From assembly GCA_020632495.1 (NCBI GenBank), contig JACKFL010000006.1, forward strand, positions 930,001-994,000: a stretch of 64,000 nt of DNA, written 5' to 3'. Position numbers and translations under genes: made by a program. Source of the DNA: Candidatus Omnitrophota bacterium. Its GTDB lineage: Bacteria; Omnitrophota; Gorgyraeia; Zapsychrales; Zapsychraceae. Under the pieces are notes generated by a model. The model ran no database searches. It was not told the DNA's origin and worked only from the letters and a program-made list of their open reading frames with translations. Positions 6,540 to 16,008 of the stretch are shown here, in pieces. Positions within the stretch are counted from its first letter, which is position 1. Every line of letters begins with the position of its first letter.

Positions 6540-9289
6540 GGGCTTCGCGGGGAATCTGCCCCCGGTGCAGCCGCTGCCGGCGTCTCGGGCTCGCGGTAAG
6601 ATTTCTCAGTTTCTTTCCGTTCAACGGCCGCTTCCAGGATTTCCACCAGCTCCTGCTCCCCGGCCTTGCGGGCGAGATCAAGCGGGGTTTCGCCATTGTC
6701 GTTTTGACTGGTGGGGTCCGCAAAATCATTGCTCAGCAAATAAACGGCCGTCTCAACAGCCCCTTTTTTAACGACGAGATGCAGACACTGATCGCCTGTG
6801 CTGGTTTTAACGTTCCAATCCAAATCTTCGAATTCGTCCATATACTGAAGAAACCGGGTTTGGCCGTAGCGACAGGCGTGGTGCAAGGCCGTCCAATCTT
6901 TATTCCCCGGCTTATTCAGCAGCGCGGGATCCTTCTCGAGCAGGAGCTTAGCGATCGGAACCGATCCCTTCTGAGCCGCCGTCTGCAGGCTGTAAACGTC
7001 GACCGGACTGCCCTTTTCGATGAGTTTGCGGACGGTGCTGTAGGATTTGTGAATGACGGCGTGATGAATGGGGAGATATCTGTCGGCGTCTTTAATATCA
7101 AGCTTGGGATCGGAGTCCAGGATAAGATCAGCCAGTTTCCACTCGCGGTTCTGCACGGCCGTATGAAGCAGTGTTTCTCCGTCACTGTTTTTGATATTAA
7201 CGTCGCCGCCGTTCTTGAGATAGAGGTATACGTCTACCAGATCGCCCATGCTGATGGCTTTGTGGATGTCATGGGGGCCTGAAGACGGACCGTCACTCAT
7301 GGCCCACTCTCGTGCTGCAAGAAAAGTCTCAGCTTCGTCCCATGTCTTGAAAACCGGTTTATCACCGATAAGTTCGAAGGCCTTTCGGGCCCGTCGCTTG
7401 TCCCGATGGTGATACGCGAACCAGCCCAATTTATTAGCTGCCTTGTATTTGTAGGGTGCCTCAGAAACGTAATAGTCCAGGTACTGAAGTGTTTCTTCCC
7501 GGGAAAAATCAAATTTCTTCAGATAGTCAGTTAATCCTACGTAATTCATAACGTTGATCAGGATGTGCGCCGCCATTAGTTTCCGGTTTTGTTCATCTAA
7601 ATCCGCGGTAGCTTCTCGCATGAATCGTTCCAGATCGCCGGGACGGCCGCCCCAGCGCGGCAGGAGTGTCGTGGCCATATTTCGGTAGAGTTGCGGGTAG
7701 TGAGGGTCCACTTTTTTTCCCTTATCGAATATGCTCCGCGTGGTCGCATCGTCATAGCTGAGGCCCATGGCGATCACGAGCCACTGGGCATACGTATCCA
7801 CGATGTCCGGATGGCGCAGCAGTACTCGCTGTATGTTGTCTTCAGCTTCTTTCAATGTTTCATGAAAGCGTTCGAAACTGCCCTTGGTCACAGAACTGGC
7901 GTAATCTCCGCCGCGGTAGCTCCACGCAAGAATGATCATGGCGTCAATCTTGACCAGATCAGGCAAAGCCGAATCCGGATATTCCGTTTTCCATTTATCA
8001 AGGCTCTCCAAAAATTGTTTCTTTTCGTGTTTAACGTCAAAATCCCAGAAACCGTCGCCAAGTTCGCTAACGAAACTTGTGTAATGCTCTCGCCGTCTTT
8101 CAGGATCCTGATAAATGTACTCCCCGGCATATTCCAGCAGGTCATAACGGCCTGTGGCTAACAGGAGATCGATCATCGTCCCGAAGGCGCTTCCGGTGTC
8201 CCAGGAGGAAAGTTCGTCCCGAATAATCCTTTCGTCGATATGCCACTCGTTTGTCGATGTGACCATGCTGTCTCGCATGGTCACATCGACAAGCAGATCA
8301 CCGTTCCGGTTGAATAACCGGTACGTTCCGCTGCCCGCCCCTTTGTGGTTGTTCAGGCTAAGCTTCAGACTGCCGTCATCGTAATAGACCTCTCCGGGAC
8401 CGTCCCGTTTGCCTTCCTTGTATTCATACTTGGATGCCAAGGTGCCGTTCCACCGGTAGTCTAAATCCCATCCGTGACGCTTTCCGTCTTGGTATTCCTG
8501 CTGGCTGTCTTTGTTTCCATTCGCATAGTACCAGATGCTTGTTCCATGAAGCTCGCCCATCTTGTATTCGGCCTCCTGACTCAACTTTCCATCCGGATAA
8601 TACCACAAGCACCTGCCATTTCTTTTGGCGGCTTTATATTGCTGTCTGGTCCATAATGTACCATCCTCTTTGTACCATATATGTTCTCCAGTGGTGCTCC
8701 CATTGGAATATGTCCGTGTCTCTGCAAGATTGCCATTTGGATGATAAAACTTGGACGGTCCGTGCAATTTTCCCTCGAAAAAAGTCGATTCTTCCTTGAG
8801 TGTACCGTCTTGATAATAAAATTTACCGGGTCCATGCTGCAAGTTATCAGCGTACATTTCGTATGATTTCAGCGTCCCGTCCGGATAAAACCACTGGTTC
8901 AGACCATGCTTGAGGCCGTTGCGAACCTGATGTATGGCGAACAGATTTCCGTTCGCATAATACACCCGCACCTCGCCTTGATGTTTCCCGTCCGCGAACG
9001 TCGCTTCACTGCGGAGCTGTCCGTTCTCATGCCATACTTTTGCCGGTCCGTACGGTTCGTCATCCTTTAGCCGGTACTCTTCCGCTAATTGTCCGTTGGC
9101 GTAGTATGTTCGCCGAATGCCGTCGTGCCGCCCAAGAATGTAGGGCAGGAAGTCATAGTGCTGATCTGTGTAAACCTGACCGTTCATGTGCAAGGTTTGC
9201 CTGTGAAGTCCCTTAGACATTTGGAAAATGTAAGCGCTCCCGCTTGCCGCAAGCACTAATAGGGCATATATGATGTATCTCTTCTTCAT
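6536..9289 (-). CDS. Membrane-anchored MORN/YwqK-repeat protein with ankyrin C-terminus
   Basis: 917 residues from the ATG at 9289, chosen because AGGGGGAC precedes it and it overlaps the methyltransferase stop as ATGA. Residues 1-25 (MKKRYIIYALLVLAASGSAY) form a signal anchor. Residues about 35-340 hold a dozen or more copies of the YwqK-type repeat (YYANGQLxEEYxxKDGxxxGPxKxYY). The middle (~370-680) is helical and TPR-like. Residues about 690-890 are ankyrin repeats (NSDGETLLHTAVQNREWKLADLIL, WTALHHACRYGQ, NGETPLDLARKAGEQELVEIL). Such repeats make extended outward-facing scaffolds. MORN and ankyrin arrays in one chain are unusual. Partner and function are unknown. Confidence 0.75.
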   Translation of the reverse strand: MKKRYIIYALLVLAASGSAYIFQMSKGLHRQTLHMNGQVYTDQHYDFLPYILGRHDGIRRTYYANGQLAEEYRLKDDEPYGPAKVWHENGQLRSEATFADGKHQGEVRVYYANGNLFAIHQVRNGLKHGLNQWFYPDGTLKSYEMYADNLQHGPGKFYYQDGTLKEESTFFEGKLHGPSKFYHPNGNLAETRTYSNGSTTGEHIWYKEDGTLWTRQQYKAAKRNGRCLWYYPDGKLSQEAEYKMGELHGTSIWYYANGNKDSQQEYQDGKRHGWDLDYRWNGTLASKYEYKEGKRDGPGEVYYDDGSLKLSLNNHKGAGSGTYRLFNRNGDLLVDVTMRDSMVTSTNEWHIDERIIRDELSSWDTGSAFGTMIDLLLATGRYDLLEYAGEYIYQDPERRREHYTSFVSELGDGFWDFDVKHEKKQFLESLDKWKTEYPDSALPDLVKIDAMIILAWSYRGGDYASSVTKGSFERFHETLKEAEDNIQRVLLRHPDIVDTYAQWLVIAMGLSYDDATTRSIFDKGKKVDPHYPQLYRNMATTLLPRWGGRPGDLERFMREATADLDEQNRKLMAAHILINVMNYVGLTDYLKKFDFSREETLQYLDYYVSEAPYKYKAANKLGWFAYHHRDKRRARKAFELIGDKPVFKTWDEAETFLAAREWAMSDGPSSGPHDIHKAISMGDLVDVYLYLKNGGDVNIKNSDGETLLHTAVQNREWKLADLILDSDPKLDIKDADRYLPIHHAVIHKSYSTVRKLIEKGSPVDVYSLQTAAQKGSVPIAKLLLEKDPALLNKPGNKDWTALHHACRYGQTRFLQYMDEFEDLDWNVKTSTGDQCLHLVVKKGAVETAVYLLSNDFADPTSQNDNGETPLDLARKAGEQELVEILEAAVERKETEKSYREPETPAAAAPGADSPRSP

Positions 9290-9942
9290 GCTGTCCCCCT
9301 TTCTACCAAAACCGTCCACGCCAGCGTGGAAAATTGTTTGAGGTCCACTTCATATCCCAGTTCGCGCAGCACCGCCAGGTCGCGGTCGTGGATCCAGTAG
9401 TATTCGTCCTCGGCCTCGTCCACCATGGGGCTGAGGCCTTCGGTCCGGTATCGGGCATTGATACGTTGCTGCTCTTCTTCAGTGGGGAACATCAGGTCGC
9501 CGAAGACCATGATGCCGGCGGGATGCAGGGCTTCGTGGCAGGCTTGAAACAGAATTCGTTTTTCTTCCGGAGTGAGGTGATGAACGGTATAAGTACTCAC
9601 GATGGCGTCGAACGGTTGCGGCGGGCTTTCAAAATACTGCAGCAGGTCGGTCTGGATCAGCTCACAGTTCCGGCCGCCGAGTTTTTCGCGGGCGATGGCC
9701 AGCATCTTCCCGGAATTGTCCACCCCCACGATCTCCCCCGCCTGAATCAGATTAGCGAGGTTGCCGGTGCCGGTCCCCAGATCAAGGACGCGCCGGCAGG
9801 GGCGGGCGTTGACCTGACCGGCCACCCAGCCGAGCAGCTGCGCGTACCCGGCACGGTAGGGAATCTCTTCCCGGAGCACGTGCGCGTCGTACTCGTGCGC
9901 TTCGTCATCGTGATTGAATTTGTCCCCGTAAAGGCTTTTCAT
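9286..9942 (-). CDS. Class I SAM-dependent methyltransferase
   Basis: 218 residues. SAM-binding motif I is VLDLGTGTGNLA (about residues 52-63), motif II is IVGVDNSGKMLAIA, and motif IV is FDAIVSTYTVHHL. It resembles the YrrT type of small-molecule methyltransferases, but the substrate cannot be told. It is the first gene of a pair with the MORN-ankyrin gene, joined by an ATGA overlap. A TGTGCTAGAAT promoter box lies about 80 bases upstream. Confidence 0.8.
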   Translation of the reverse strand: MKSLYGDKFNHDDEAHEYDAHVLREEIPYRAGYAQLLGWVAGQVNARPCRRVLDLGTGTGNLANLIQAGEIVGVDNSGKMLAIAREKLGGRNCELIQTDLLQYFESPPQPFDAIVSTYTVHHLTPEEKRILFQACHEALHPAGIMVFGDLMFPTEEEQQRINARYRTEGLSPMVDEAEDEYYWIHDRDLAVLRELGYEVDLKQFSTLAWTVLVERGTA

Positions 9943-10019
9943 GCGGCGGTGATTTCCGTCCGGCCCCCCTGTGGTCCAAACGGCGGTTTACGCGGAATTT
10001 ATTCCGGTAAATCTTTTCT

Positions 10020-10028
10020 ATTCTAGCA
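10020..10028 (-). promoter_or_regulatory. Extended -10 box upstream of the methyltransferase
   Basis: Minus strand TGCTAGAAT inside AATGTGCTAGAAT, 78 bases before the ATG at 9942. It matches the boxes at 3278 and 63652. Confidence 0.5.
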
Positions 10029-10071
10029 CATTACGGTGAGATTGCTATTTTCGGCGGCGCTCGCCGTTTCG

Positions 10072-10536
10072 TTACATGCCGCGGAATAGAACCCGGCCGT
10101 ACGGCAGGAACGGCCACGGGATGGAGACCATGACGAGCAGGAAGACTACCAGGACGGTGATCGCCATGCGTTTGAAGGCGGCCTTGGCGTCCGGGGCCTT
10201 TTTGACCAGGACATTGCCCACATGCAGCAGGATCACGCCCAGGACCATGGCGAAGATGTGCTCCACCGCCACGTAACGCAGCTGGGTGTCGGACATCGTC
10301 ATCTTCATCCCCGCTTCGAAGGCGGCCTTGACGTTGGGACTGATAAAGTAGAGATACAGCCCCAGCATGACCTGCAGGTCGTAGACGATCATGGTGATCA
10401 GGCGGGTGGTGTGAAATTTCTTGTCGGCCTCCCCTCCGCCCAGCCAGCCGCGGAAGGATTTGATCAGGAGCAGGACCATGGTGAGCAGGACCAGCCAGCG
10501 GCCCCAACTGTGGACGAAGAGTGCGAAACTGTACAT
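10072..10536 (-). CDS. Four-helix integral membrane protein, cytochrome b-like family
   Basis: 154 residues with four membrane helices. It recalls a conserved ~150-residue family common in Bacteroidetes, often loosely annotated cytochrome B: an opening HSWGRWLVL, the central YDLQVMLGLYLYFISP, RYVAVEHIFAMVLGV and a closing SIPWPFLPYGR. His residues at the membrane faces (HS near residue 9, EH near 93, LLH near 102) could bind haem, but this is not shown. It lies alone between element A2 and the methyltransferase region. Confidence 0.65.
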   Translation of the reverse strand: MYSFALFVHSWGRWLVLLTMVLLLIKSFRGWLGGGEADKKFHTTRLITMIVYDLQVMLGLYLYFISPNVKAAFEAGMKMTMSDTQLRYVAVEHIFAMVLGVILLHVGNVLVKKAPDAKAAFKRMAITVLVVFLLVMVSIPWPFLPYGRVLFRGM

Positions 10537-10560
10537 GTTTTTACCTCAAGTAGTGTTTAT

Positions 10561-10750
10561 AAATTTCGAATATCGAATCCTCGAATGTTCGAGGGAAATC
10601 CGAATCTTCAAATGACCGAATCTTCGAAGGGCCGGATAAAATGACTGAAATCCCTTCGCTTGTTGAATTACGGTAAAACTATGGGGCCGTTTCGGTGATT
10701 TAGGAATTCGGTCATTCGATATTCCTTCGAATATTCGGATTTGGAGATTT
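10561..10750. repeat. Word-repeat inverted element A2 (TTCGAAT family)
   Basis: Left arm of TTCGAATATCGAATCCTCGAA-like words, right arm of GGTCATTCGATATTCCTTCGAA-like words. The centre contains GGTAAAACTAT (10672-10682), which is also in the centre of element A4. It starts 9 bases after the stop of the gene at 10760-11785. Confidence 0.75.
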
Positions 10751-10759
10751 ATTCTCCTG

Positions 10760-11785
10760 TCACTGCGCCGGCGTCGATCTCAGTGAGCCGAGCGGTCCCA
10801 AGGCATCGTCGCCGATTTGCATGCTGTCGGCGAATTCTTCCAGCAGCCGGAAATGTTCTTCGTATTCGTCGACGGTCGTCATCAGCTGCAGGGAAAGGAT
10901 CTGCCCGTCGAAGTAAAACTGGTACCACGCGCTGCGCAATCCCTTGGGCATCTCCAGCCACATCAACGAGGCGTCGTAGCCGTGCAATTGCATTTTTTCC
11001 GGACCGCGCACCGTGATTTCCGGATTCTCCGTGACGGCCAGAGCGATCAGCTGTGCGTAGTCGACCGCCGATTCGACATTCCTCGGCGGCGTGTCCACGG
11101 TAATGCCGATGCTCGGGACCGGCTGGGCTTCGTTCTTGGTGTATAACAACAGTGCGCGCGAACCGTTATTCAGGAAGATGTTCTGCCGGCCGATCCATCC
11201 CGGCACCGCCTGCCAGCACATTTGCCGGCCGCTGCCGATCAGGACACAGTCCGCCGATCCGCCGCTGTCACTGCCGCGCATACCGGCGCCACCGGTGCGC
11301 ACGGCTTGGATAAATTCGTTGGCCGTGTGAAAACCGTACCACGACATCTGTTCGGGGAGTTCGCCGTTCCAGAAGCTGTCCTTGCTGGCTGTCAGCATTC
11401 GGACAAAGATTCCCGCCGGTTCCGCCCCGGAGTCTTGCTCAAGCGCCATTTGCGCGTGTTCCATCGATCTTTTGATGCGGCCGGCGGCATAATTGCCGAA
11501 CATTGCGGCTTGGCGCGCCTGCAGAGATTCGGGTGTATCGGGGCTGAGCCTGATAACTTTGGCCGCGTACTCTTCGCAGGGCTTTACTTCGCCCACACTA
11601 CAGTGCAGCTTGGCCAGCTCCAGATTCAATTTGACGCTGAGCGGATCATCAGTCAGTAATTCCTGAATGACGGCCACGCGGCCGCTGATATCCGTACCGA
11701 CCGGCGCCAGATATGTCTGTTGGGCGTGACCGGTGGCGGCTGTAAACAGAAGGATCAGGGTTCCGAGGACGAGATGAACCTTCAT
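10760..11785 (-). CDS. Secreted protein with short TPR-like N-terminus, unknown
   Basis: 341 residues with a clear signal peptide (MKVHLVLGTLILLFTAATGHAQ|QT). Residues about 35-140 are helical pairs of TPR type (LELAKLHCSVGEVKPCEEYAAKVIRL, then LQARQAAMFGNYAAGRIKRSMEHAQMAL). The C-terminal ~180 residues form a mixed domain with three Cys and no motif I recognise. Its start overlaps the end of the next upstream gene as ATGA, so it belongs to a three- or four-gene membrane/secreted operon (12707 down to 10760). Confidence 0.55.
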   Translation of the reverse strand: MKVHLVLGTLILLFTAATGHAQQTYLAPVGTDISGRVAVIQELLTDDPLSVKLNLELAKLHCSVGEVKPCEEYAAKVIRLSPDTPESLQARQAAMFGNYAAGRIKRSMEHAQMALEQDSGAEPAGIFVRMLTASKDSFWNGELPEQMSWYGFHTANEFIQAVRTGGAGMRGSDSGGSADCVLIGSGRQMCWQAVPGWIGRQNIFLNNGSRALLLYTKNEAQPVPSIGITVDTPPRNVESAVDYAQLIALAVTENPEITVRGPEKMQLHGYDASLMWLEMPKGLRSAWYQFYFDGQILSLQLMTTVDEYEEHFRLLEEFADSMQIGDDALGPLGSLRSTPAQ

Positions 11786-12192
11786 GGGAGGTGTCCTTTC
11801 ATTAACCAGGCGTGGATGGAATTGCTCATTGACTGGCTATTATACCCGATGATCGGCGGTATTTTGATCCATTTTTTTGATTTGGTCCGGACCGCGGCTC
11901 CGCTTCCCTTTTTCCAGGTCACCTCTTCGATGTCCCGGCGGCGGATCAGGCGGCGTCCGCTCAGACGCGATATGTCCAGGGTGTCGATGCCGAGCAGGAC
12001 GCGCGTGCGGATGCTCTCGGCCAGCGCCCCTGCCGTAAGGATCGCGAAAAACACCAGGATCCCCAGGACGGTATTCGGCGCGTTGGCATTGATCGCGACC
12101 ACGATCAGGACCGTGAAGACAAGGCTGGCGGCGAAGATCACCGCGACGAAGCCGAGCGGATGTCGGAATTCTTTGATTTCGGACGGGTTCAT
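11782..12192 (-). CDS. Two-helix membrane protein with PH-like (YdbS-type) tail
   Basis: 136 residues. Two adjacent membrane helices (about residues 15-35 and 42-58) precede a ~70-residue strand-rich domain: TLDISRLSGRRLIRRRDIEEVTWKK, then KWIKIPPIIGYN. This layout is that of bacterial PH-domain membrane proteins. Coupled on both sides, by ATGA with the secreted gene and by TGATG with the upstream membrane gene. Role unknown. Confidence 0.55.
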   Translation of the reverse strand: MNPSEIKEFRHPLGFVAVIFAASLVFTVLIVVAINANAPNTVLGILVFFAILTAGALAESIRTRVLLGIDTLDISRLSGRRLIRRRDIEEVTWKKGSGAAVRTKSKKWIKIPPIIGYNSQSMSNSIHAWLMKGHLP

Positions 12193-12707
12193 CAGCGCAG
12201 AAGTTTTATCAGGATAATAATCACTAACCAGATGGTCGCGAAAAACGGCAACGGCAGCCCCATGGCCACCGGCACCAGGGCCTCGGAATCAAGGATCGGA
12301 TCCTGTGCGTGCTGCGGGTGGACCTTGCGGTAAATCCGGCTGGACAACACGGCCACCAGTGAATTCACCAGGATGATCAAAAACAGGTTCATGACTTTCC
12401 ACTGCGGGGCCAGTTGTGACTCCAGCAGGATCACCGTCAGGATGTTTACGCAGATGGTGGTCAGAACGGCCCGGAGGACTTCGTTCATGTCCTTGACCAC
12501 CGTGCTGAAGACCCCGCCCATCCAGGAGATGTAAAAGCTGACCGACATAAAACCGACCATGCGCATGACAGGACTATCGACCTCAAAAATACGCACCAGC
12601 GTGTTGTGCGCCGCGATAAAAAACAGCATCGGAACGGTCAGCGCGAAACCGATCAGATAGATACAGATGAAGATATTCTTCAGCAGTTTACTGATGCGCG
12701 GCGACAT
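12192..12707 (-). CDS. Polytopic membrane protein, unknown
   Basis: 171 residues with about five hydrophobic helices (residues ~10-32, 48-66, 78-98, 105-122, 148-168) and a short polar loop (RKVHPQHAQDPILDSEAL). No recognised family. A GAGG site precedes the ATG and the stop overlaps the next start as TGATG. Confidence 0.5.
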   Translation of the reverse strand: MSPRISKLLKNIFICIYLIGFALTVPMLFFIAAHNTLVRIFEVDSPVMRMVGFMSVSFYISWMGGVFSTVVKDMNEVLRAVLTTICVNILTVILLESQLAPQWKVMNLFLIILVNSLVAVLSSRIYRKVHPQHAQDPILDSEALVPVAMGLPLPFFATIWLVIIILIKLLR

Positions 12708-12722
12708 GGGCCAGCCTCGTTG

Positions 12723-12824
12723 TTACCAGGAATCGGTGATCGAAATTTCCGTGTCAACGTTCTCCCGCCACCCGGCGCAGCCGGCGAGCGTGACGGACAA
12801 TGTAACAAGTATGGCATATATCAT
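12723..12824 (-). CDS. Mini-lipoprotein (33 residues)
   Basis: A very short reading frame between the 145-residue gene and the membrane-protein gene. It reads MIYAILVTLSVTLAGC followed by AGWRENVDTEISITDSW. The lipobox L-A-G-C places Cys16 as the lipidated residue, leaving a mature peptide of 18 residues. It starts 4 bases after the preceding stop and ends 15 bases before the next start, so it fits the operon. It resembles entericidin-sized lipoproteins in size only. Confidence 0.5.
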   Translation of the reverse strand: MIYAILVTLSVTLAGCAGWRENVDTEISITDSW

Positions 12825-12828
12825 CGGT

Positions 12829-13266
12829 TTAGCCCGCATCCGCAAGGTACTCCGCGAGCAGCGTGACCAGCTCCTGCTGCCGGGTGAGGACTTCATCGAT
12901 CACGGCCTTGTCCTGCGGATGAATGAATTCGGGGTCGCGGGTAATGTCCTGCCAGAAGCGGATTTCATCCTCGTAGAGCGGCAGCATCAGCTCGACGATA
13001 TCGGCGGCCGATTCGGCCTGGCTGATCAGTCCGTCCAGTTCCGCGTCGAGTTCCCCCGCCGCCTGATCGGATTCGGCGACTTGTTCTTTTTCTTCAACGG
13101 TCAATTCCTCGGGGGCCTCCCCGCGCTGCCGTTTGTTTTCCTCAATGCGCGGGATCATCGCCTCCCACATTGCCTCCAGTTCCGCGGCAAAGGCGACAAT
13201 ATGTTCCTCCCGATCCCCGCTCGCGGATTTGCTCCGCATCGCGGCCAGGTGACGGGCTGGCAGCAT
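12829..13266 (-). CDS. Acidic helical protein coupled to valS, unknown
   Basis: 145 residues, strongly acidic and almost entirely helical (EEHIVAFAAELEAMWEAMIP, TVEEKEQVAESDQAAGELDAEL). No membrane segment and no motif. The start codon overlaps the valS stop in a TGATG, so translation is probably coupled. It may serve the synthetase or just ride in its transcript. Confidence 0.55.
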   Translation of the reverse strand: MLPARHLAAMRSKSASGDREEHIVAFAAELEAMWEAMIPRIEENKRQRGEAPEELTVEEKEQVAESDQAAGELDAELDGLISQAESAADIVELMLPLYEDEIRFWQDITRDPEFIHPQDKAVIDEVLTRQQELVTLLAEYLADAG

Positions 13267-15863
13267 CAGCCCAGATTCTCCAGGACTGACTTTTGTTCCG
13301 TCAATTCATGCGCCAGCGCGGCCAGCCGTTCTTTCTCTTTTTCGACCACATCCGCCGGGGCCTTGGCGAGGAAGTTCTCGTTGCCCAGGCGTTTTTCCAG
13401 GGAGTCGTGCGCTTTTTGCAGTTCGGCGATTTTTTTGGTAAGGCGCTGCTTCTCGGCACCGATGTCGATCAGATCTCCCAGCGGGACGGCGATCTTGACC
13501 TTACCGACGATGGCCGAGGCACAGTTTTGGGTGTCCACATCATCGCTGCCCAGGTTCAATTGGCCGATGTTGGCACGGGCCTTGATCATGGCGGCGTTTT
13601 GTTCGAGCAGCTGCAAGGCGCCGTCGGCGGCCGTGGCATTGACGGTGATCTGTTCCTTGGGGCCGATATTCCACGTCGAGCGGATATTGCGCACGGCGAC
13701 GATCGCGTCGATCACCGTCTGCATTTCGGTCTCGGCGTCCGTATCGATCCATTTGCGGTGGCAGACCGGCCAGTTTTCCCGGCAGAGCGGTCCCTGCCCC
13801 TTGTACAAATGTTCCCAAATCTCCTCGGTGACGAACGGGATGAACGGGTGCATCATGGTCAGCGCGACGCTTAAAATCCCCACCGCCGTCTGTTGCACCA
13901 TTGGATCGTCCCAGCGGTCCTTGATGATTTCCAGGTACCAGTCGCAGTAATTGTTCCAGAAGAAATCGTAGATCAAATTCTCGGCCTCGGAATAATGATA
14001 GGTCTCGATCGCGTGACTGACATCGTGCAGGGTTTGATAGAGCCGCGATACGATCCATCGGCTGACCAGGTCCGCGGGTTCGGGCGGTTCGGTCTGCGGG
14101 TCTTCCTTCACATTCATCAGCACGAGCCGCGAGGCGTTCCAAATTTTGTTGGCAAAATTGCGTCCGACCTCGAAGTTGTCCTTGGAGATGTACAGGTCCT
14201 GCCCTGAATTGTGGATGAGGCTGAAGCGCAGGGCGTCGCCGCCGTATTCTTCCACAATCTCCAGCGGATCTATCGCGTTGCCCAACGATTTGCTCATCTT
14301 GCGGCCCTTGTCGTCGCGCACAGTCCCGTGGATGTAAACGTCGCGAAACGGCAGGTCGCCCATGAATTCGTAACCGGCCATGATCATGCGGGCCACCCAA
14401 AAGAAGATGATCTCCGAGGCGGTAAAAAGCGCGTCACCCGGATAAAAGAATTTCAGGTCCGCTTCGTCGCGCGGCCAGCCGAAGGTGGCGAACGGCCACA
14501 ACCAGGAGCTGAACCAGGTGTCGAGGACGTCTTCGTCCTGACGAAGCGTGTTTTTCCCGGATATGGTCATCGCCTCTTCTTCATCGAGGGCGGCGTACTG
14601 ATTCCCCTCTTCGTCGTACCACACCGGGATGCGGTGGCCCCACCAGATCTGCCGGGAGATGCACCAGTCACGGATGTTTTCCATCCAGTTCATGTAGACC
14701 TTTTCCCAGCGGGCGGGATGGAATTTGATGTCGCCGTTCTGCACCGCGGCGATGGCCGGCCGGGCCAGCGGTTCCATGCGGACGAACCACTGTTTCGACA
14801 GATACGGCTCCACCACCGAATGACAGCGGTAGCAATGTCCCACGGCGTGGGTGTGGTCTTCCCGTTTGACGAAGAACCCGTGTTTCTTGAGGTCTTCGAC
14901 GATATCTTTACGCGCGTCGAAGCGGTCCCGGCCTTCGTAGTGGCCGGCATGCTCGTTCATGGTCCCGTCTTCGTTCATCACGTTGATGTGCGCCAGATCA
15001 TGCCGGCGGCCCATTTCAAAGTCGTTGGGGTCATGCGCCGGGGTGACCTTGACCGCACCGGTCCCGAATTCCGGATCGACAAACTCGTCGGGGATCACCG
15101 GGATTTCCCGGTGCATCAGCGGCAGGATCAGGGTCTTGCCGATCGCGCCCTGATAACGCGGGTCTGCCGGATTGACGGCTACAGCTGTGTCACCGAGCAT
15201 GGTTTCCGGCCGGGTGGTGGCCACGATGATCCCGTTATCCGGGTCGTCTTTAAACGGATAGCGGATGTGCGTCAGCGCGCCCTGGGTCTCCTGGTGTTCG
15301 CTTTCTTCGTCGGAGAGCGCGGTATGACAGCGCGGGCACCAGTTGATAATCCGCTCACCGCGGTAGATCAGGTCTTTGTTGTACAGTTCGACGAACACCT
15401 TGCGGACCGCCAGGCTGTAATTGTCGTCCATGGTAAACGCGGTGCGCGGCCAGTCACAGGAAGCGCCGATCTTTTTCAGCTGATTGATGATCGTGTCGCC
15501 ATACTGCTGCTTCCAGGACCACAGCCGTTCGAGCATCTTCTCACGGCCCAGATGATGCCGGTCGGTACCCTCTTTGTGGAGTTGTTTTTCCACGACGTTT
15601 TGGGTGGCTATGCCGGCGTGATCGGTGCCCGGCATCCAGCAGGCCTCAAAGCCCTTCATCCGTTTGTAACGCATGATGATGTCCTGCAGCGTATTGTTCA
15701 GGGCGTGGCCCATGTGCAGGATCCCGGTGACGTTCGGCGGCGGGATGGTGATGACATACGGTTTTTTATCGCTGGGCTCGGCGTGAAAGCAGTTTTCATC
15801 CTCCCAGTATTTCGCCCATTTGGCGTCGGCTGATTTAAAATCGTAGCGCTTAGGCAAATCCAT
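13266..15863 (-). CDS. valS: Valine-tRNA ligase
   Basis: 865 residues, normal for ValS. Class I signatures: HMGH in PPNVTGILHMGHAL near residue 48 (the HIGH motif) and KMSKS in DDKGRKMSKSLGNAID near residue 525. The editing domain lies between, with a VATTRPETMLGDTAVAV motif. Zinc-finger-like CPRCH and CYRCH pairs flank it. The C-terminus is the expected coiled coil (IAELQKAHDSLEKRLGNENFLAKAP). It charges tRNA-Val with valine in the cytoplasm. Confidence 0.97.
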   Translation of the reverse strand: MDLPKRYDFKSADAKWAKYWEDENCFHAEPSDKKPYVITIPPPNVTGILHMGHALNNTLQDIIMRYKRMKGFEACWMPGTDHAGIATQNVVEKQLHKEGTDRHHLGREKMLERLWSWKQQYGDTIINQLKKIGASCDWPRTAFTMDDNYSLAVRKVFVELYNKDLIYRGERIINWCPRCHTALSDEESEHQETQGALTHIRYPFKDDPDNGIIVATTRPETMLGDTAVAVNPADPRYQGAIGKTLILPLMHREIPVIPDEFVDPEFGTGAVKVTPAHDPNDFEMGRRHDLAHINVMNEDGTMNEHAGHYEGRDRFDARKDIVEDLKKHGFFVKREDHTHAVGHCYRCHSVVEPYLSKQWFVRMEPLARPAIAAVQNGDIKFHPARWEKVYMNWMENIRDWCISRQIWWGHRIPVWYDEEGNQYAALDEEEAMTISGKNTLRQDEDVLDTWFSSWLWPFATFGWPRDEADLKFFYPGDALFTASEIIFFWVARMIMAGYEFMGDLPFRDVYIHGTVRDDKGRKMSKSLGNAIDPLEIVEEYGGDALRFSLIHNSGQDLYISKDNFEVGRNFANKIWNASRLVLMNVKEDPQTEPPEPADLVSRWIVSRLYQTLHDVSHAIETYHYSEAENLIYDFFWNNYCDWYLEIIKDRWDDPMVQQTAVGILSVALTMMHPFIPFVTEEIWEHLYKGQGPLCRENWPVCHRKWIDTDAETEMQTVIDAIVAVRNIRSTWNIGPKEQITVNATAADGALQLLEQNAAMIKARANIGQLNLGSDDVDTQNCASAIVGKVKIAVPLGDLIDIGAEKQRLTKKIAELQKAHDSLEKRLGNENFLAKAPADVVEKEKERLAALAHELTEQKSVLENLG

Positions 15864-15869
15864 AGCTTA

Positions 15870-16008
15870 TTCCGTGATATGTGATACGTGATAAGTGATA
15901 CGAACAGTGAAGCGCCAGCTGTATGTCAACGGGCCTTCCTTTTGGGTGGCCTGTCGGACGATATGCCGTAAACTGTTCGCATCCCGTATCACTTATCCCG
16001 TATCACGC
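15870..16008. repeat. Word-repeat inverted element B2 (GTGATAC family)
   Basis: Left arm GTGATATGTGATACGTGATA-type words (15871-15910), right arm GTATCACTTATCCCGTATCAC-type words (15970-16008). The right arm overlaps the end of the gene at 15989-17575 and supplies its last residues (G-V-I-R-D-K) and stop. Confidence 0.75.

Noticed and set aside
14211..15833. 540-codon plus-strand frame
   Set aside because: It lies entirely within valS on the other strand, has no family features, and is typical of antisense open frames in GC-rich genes.
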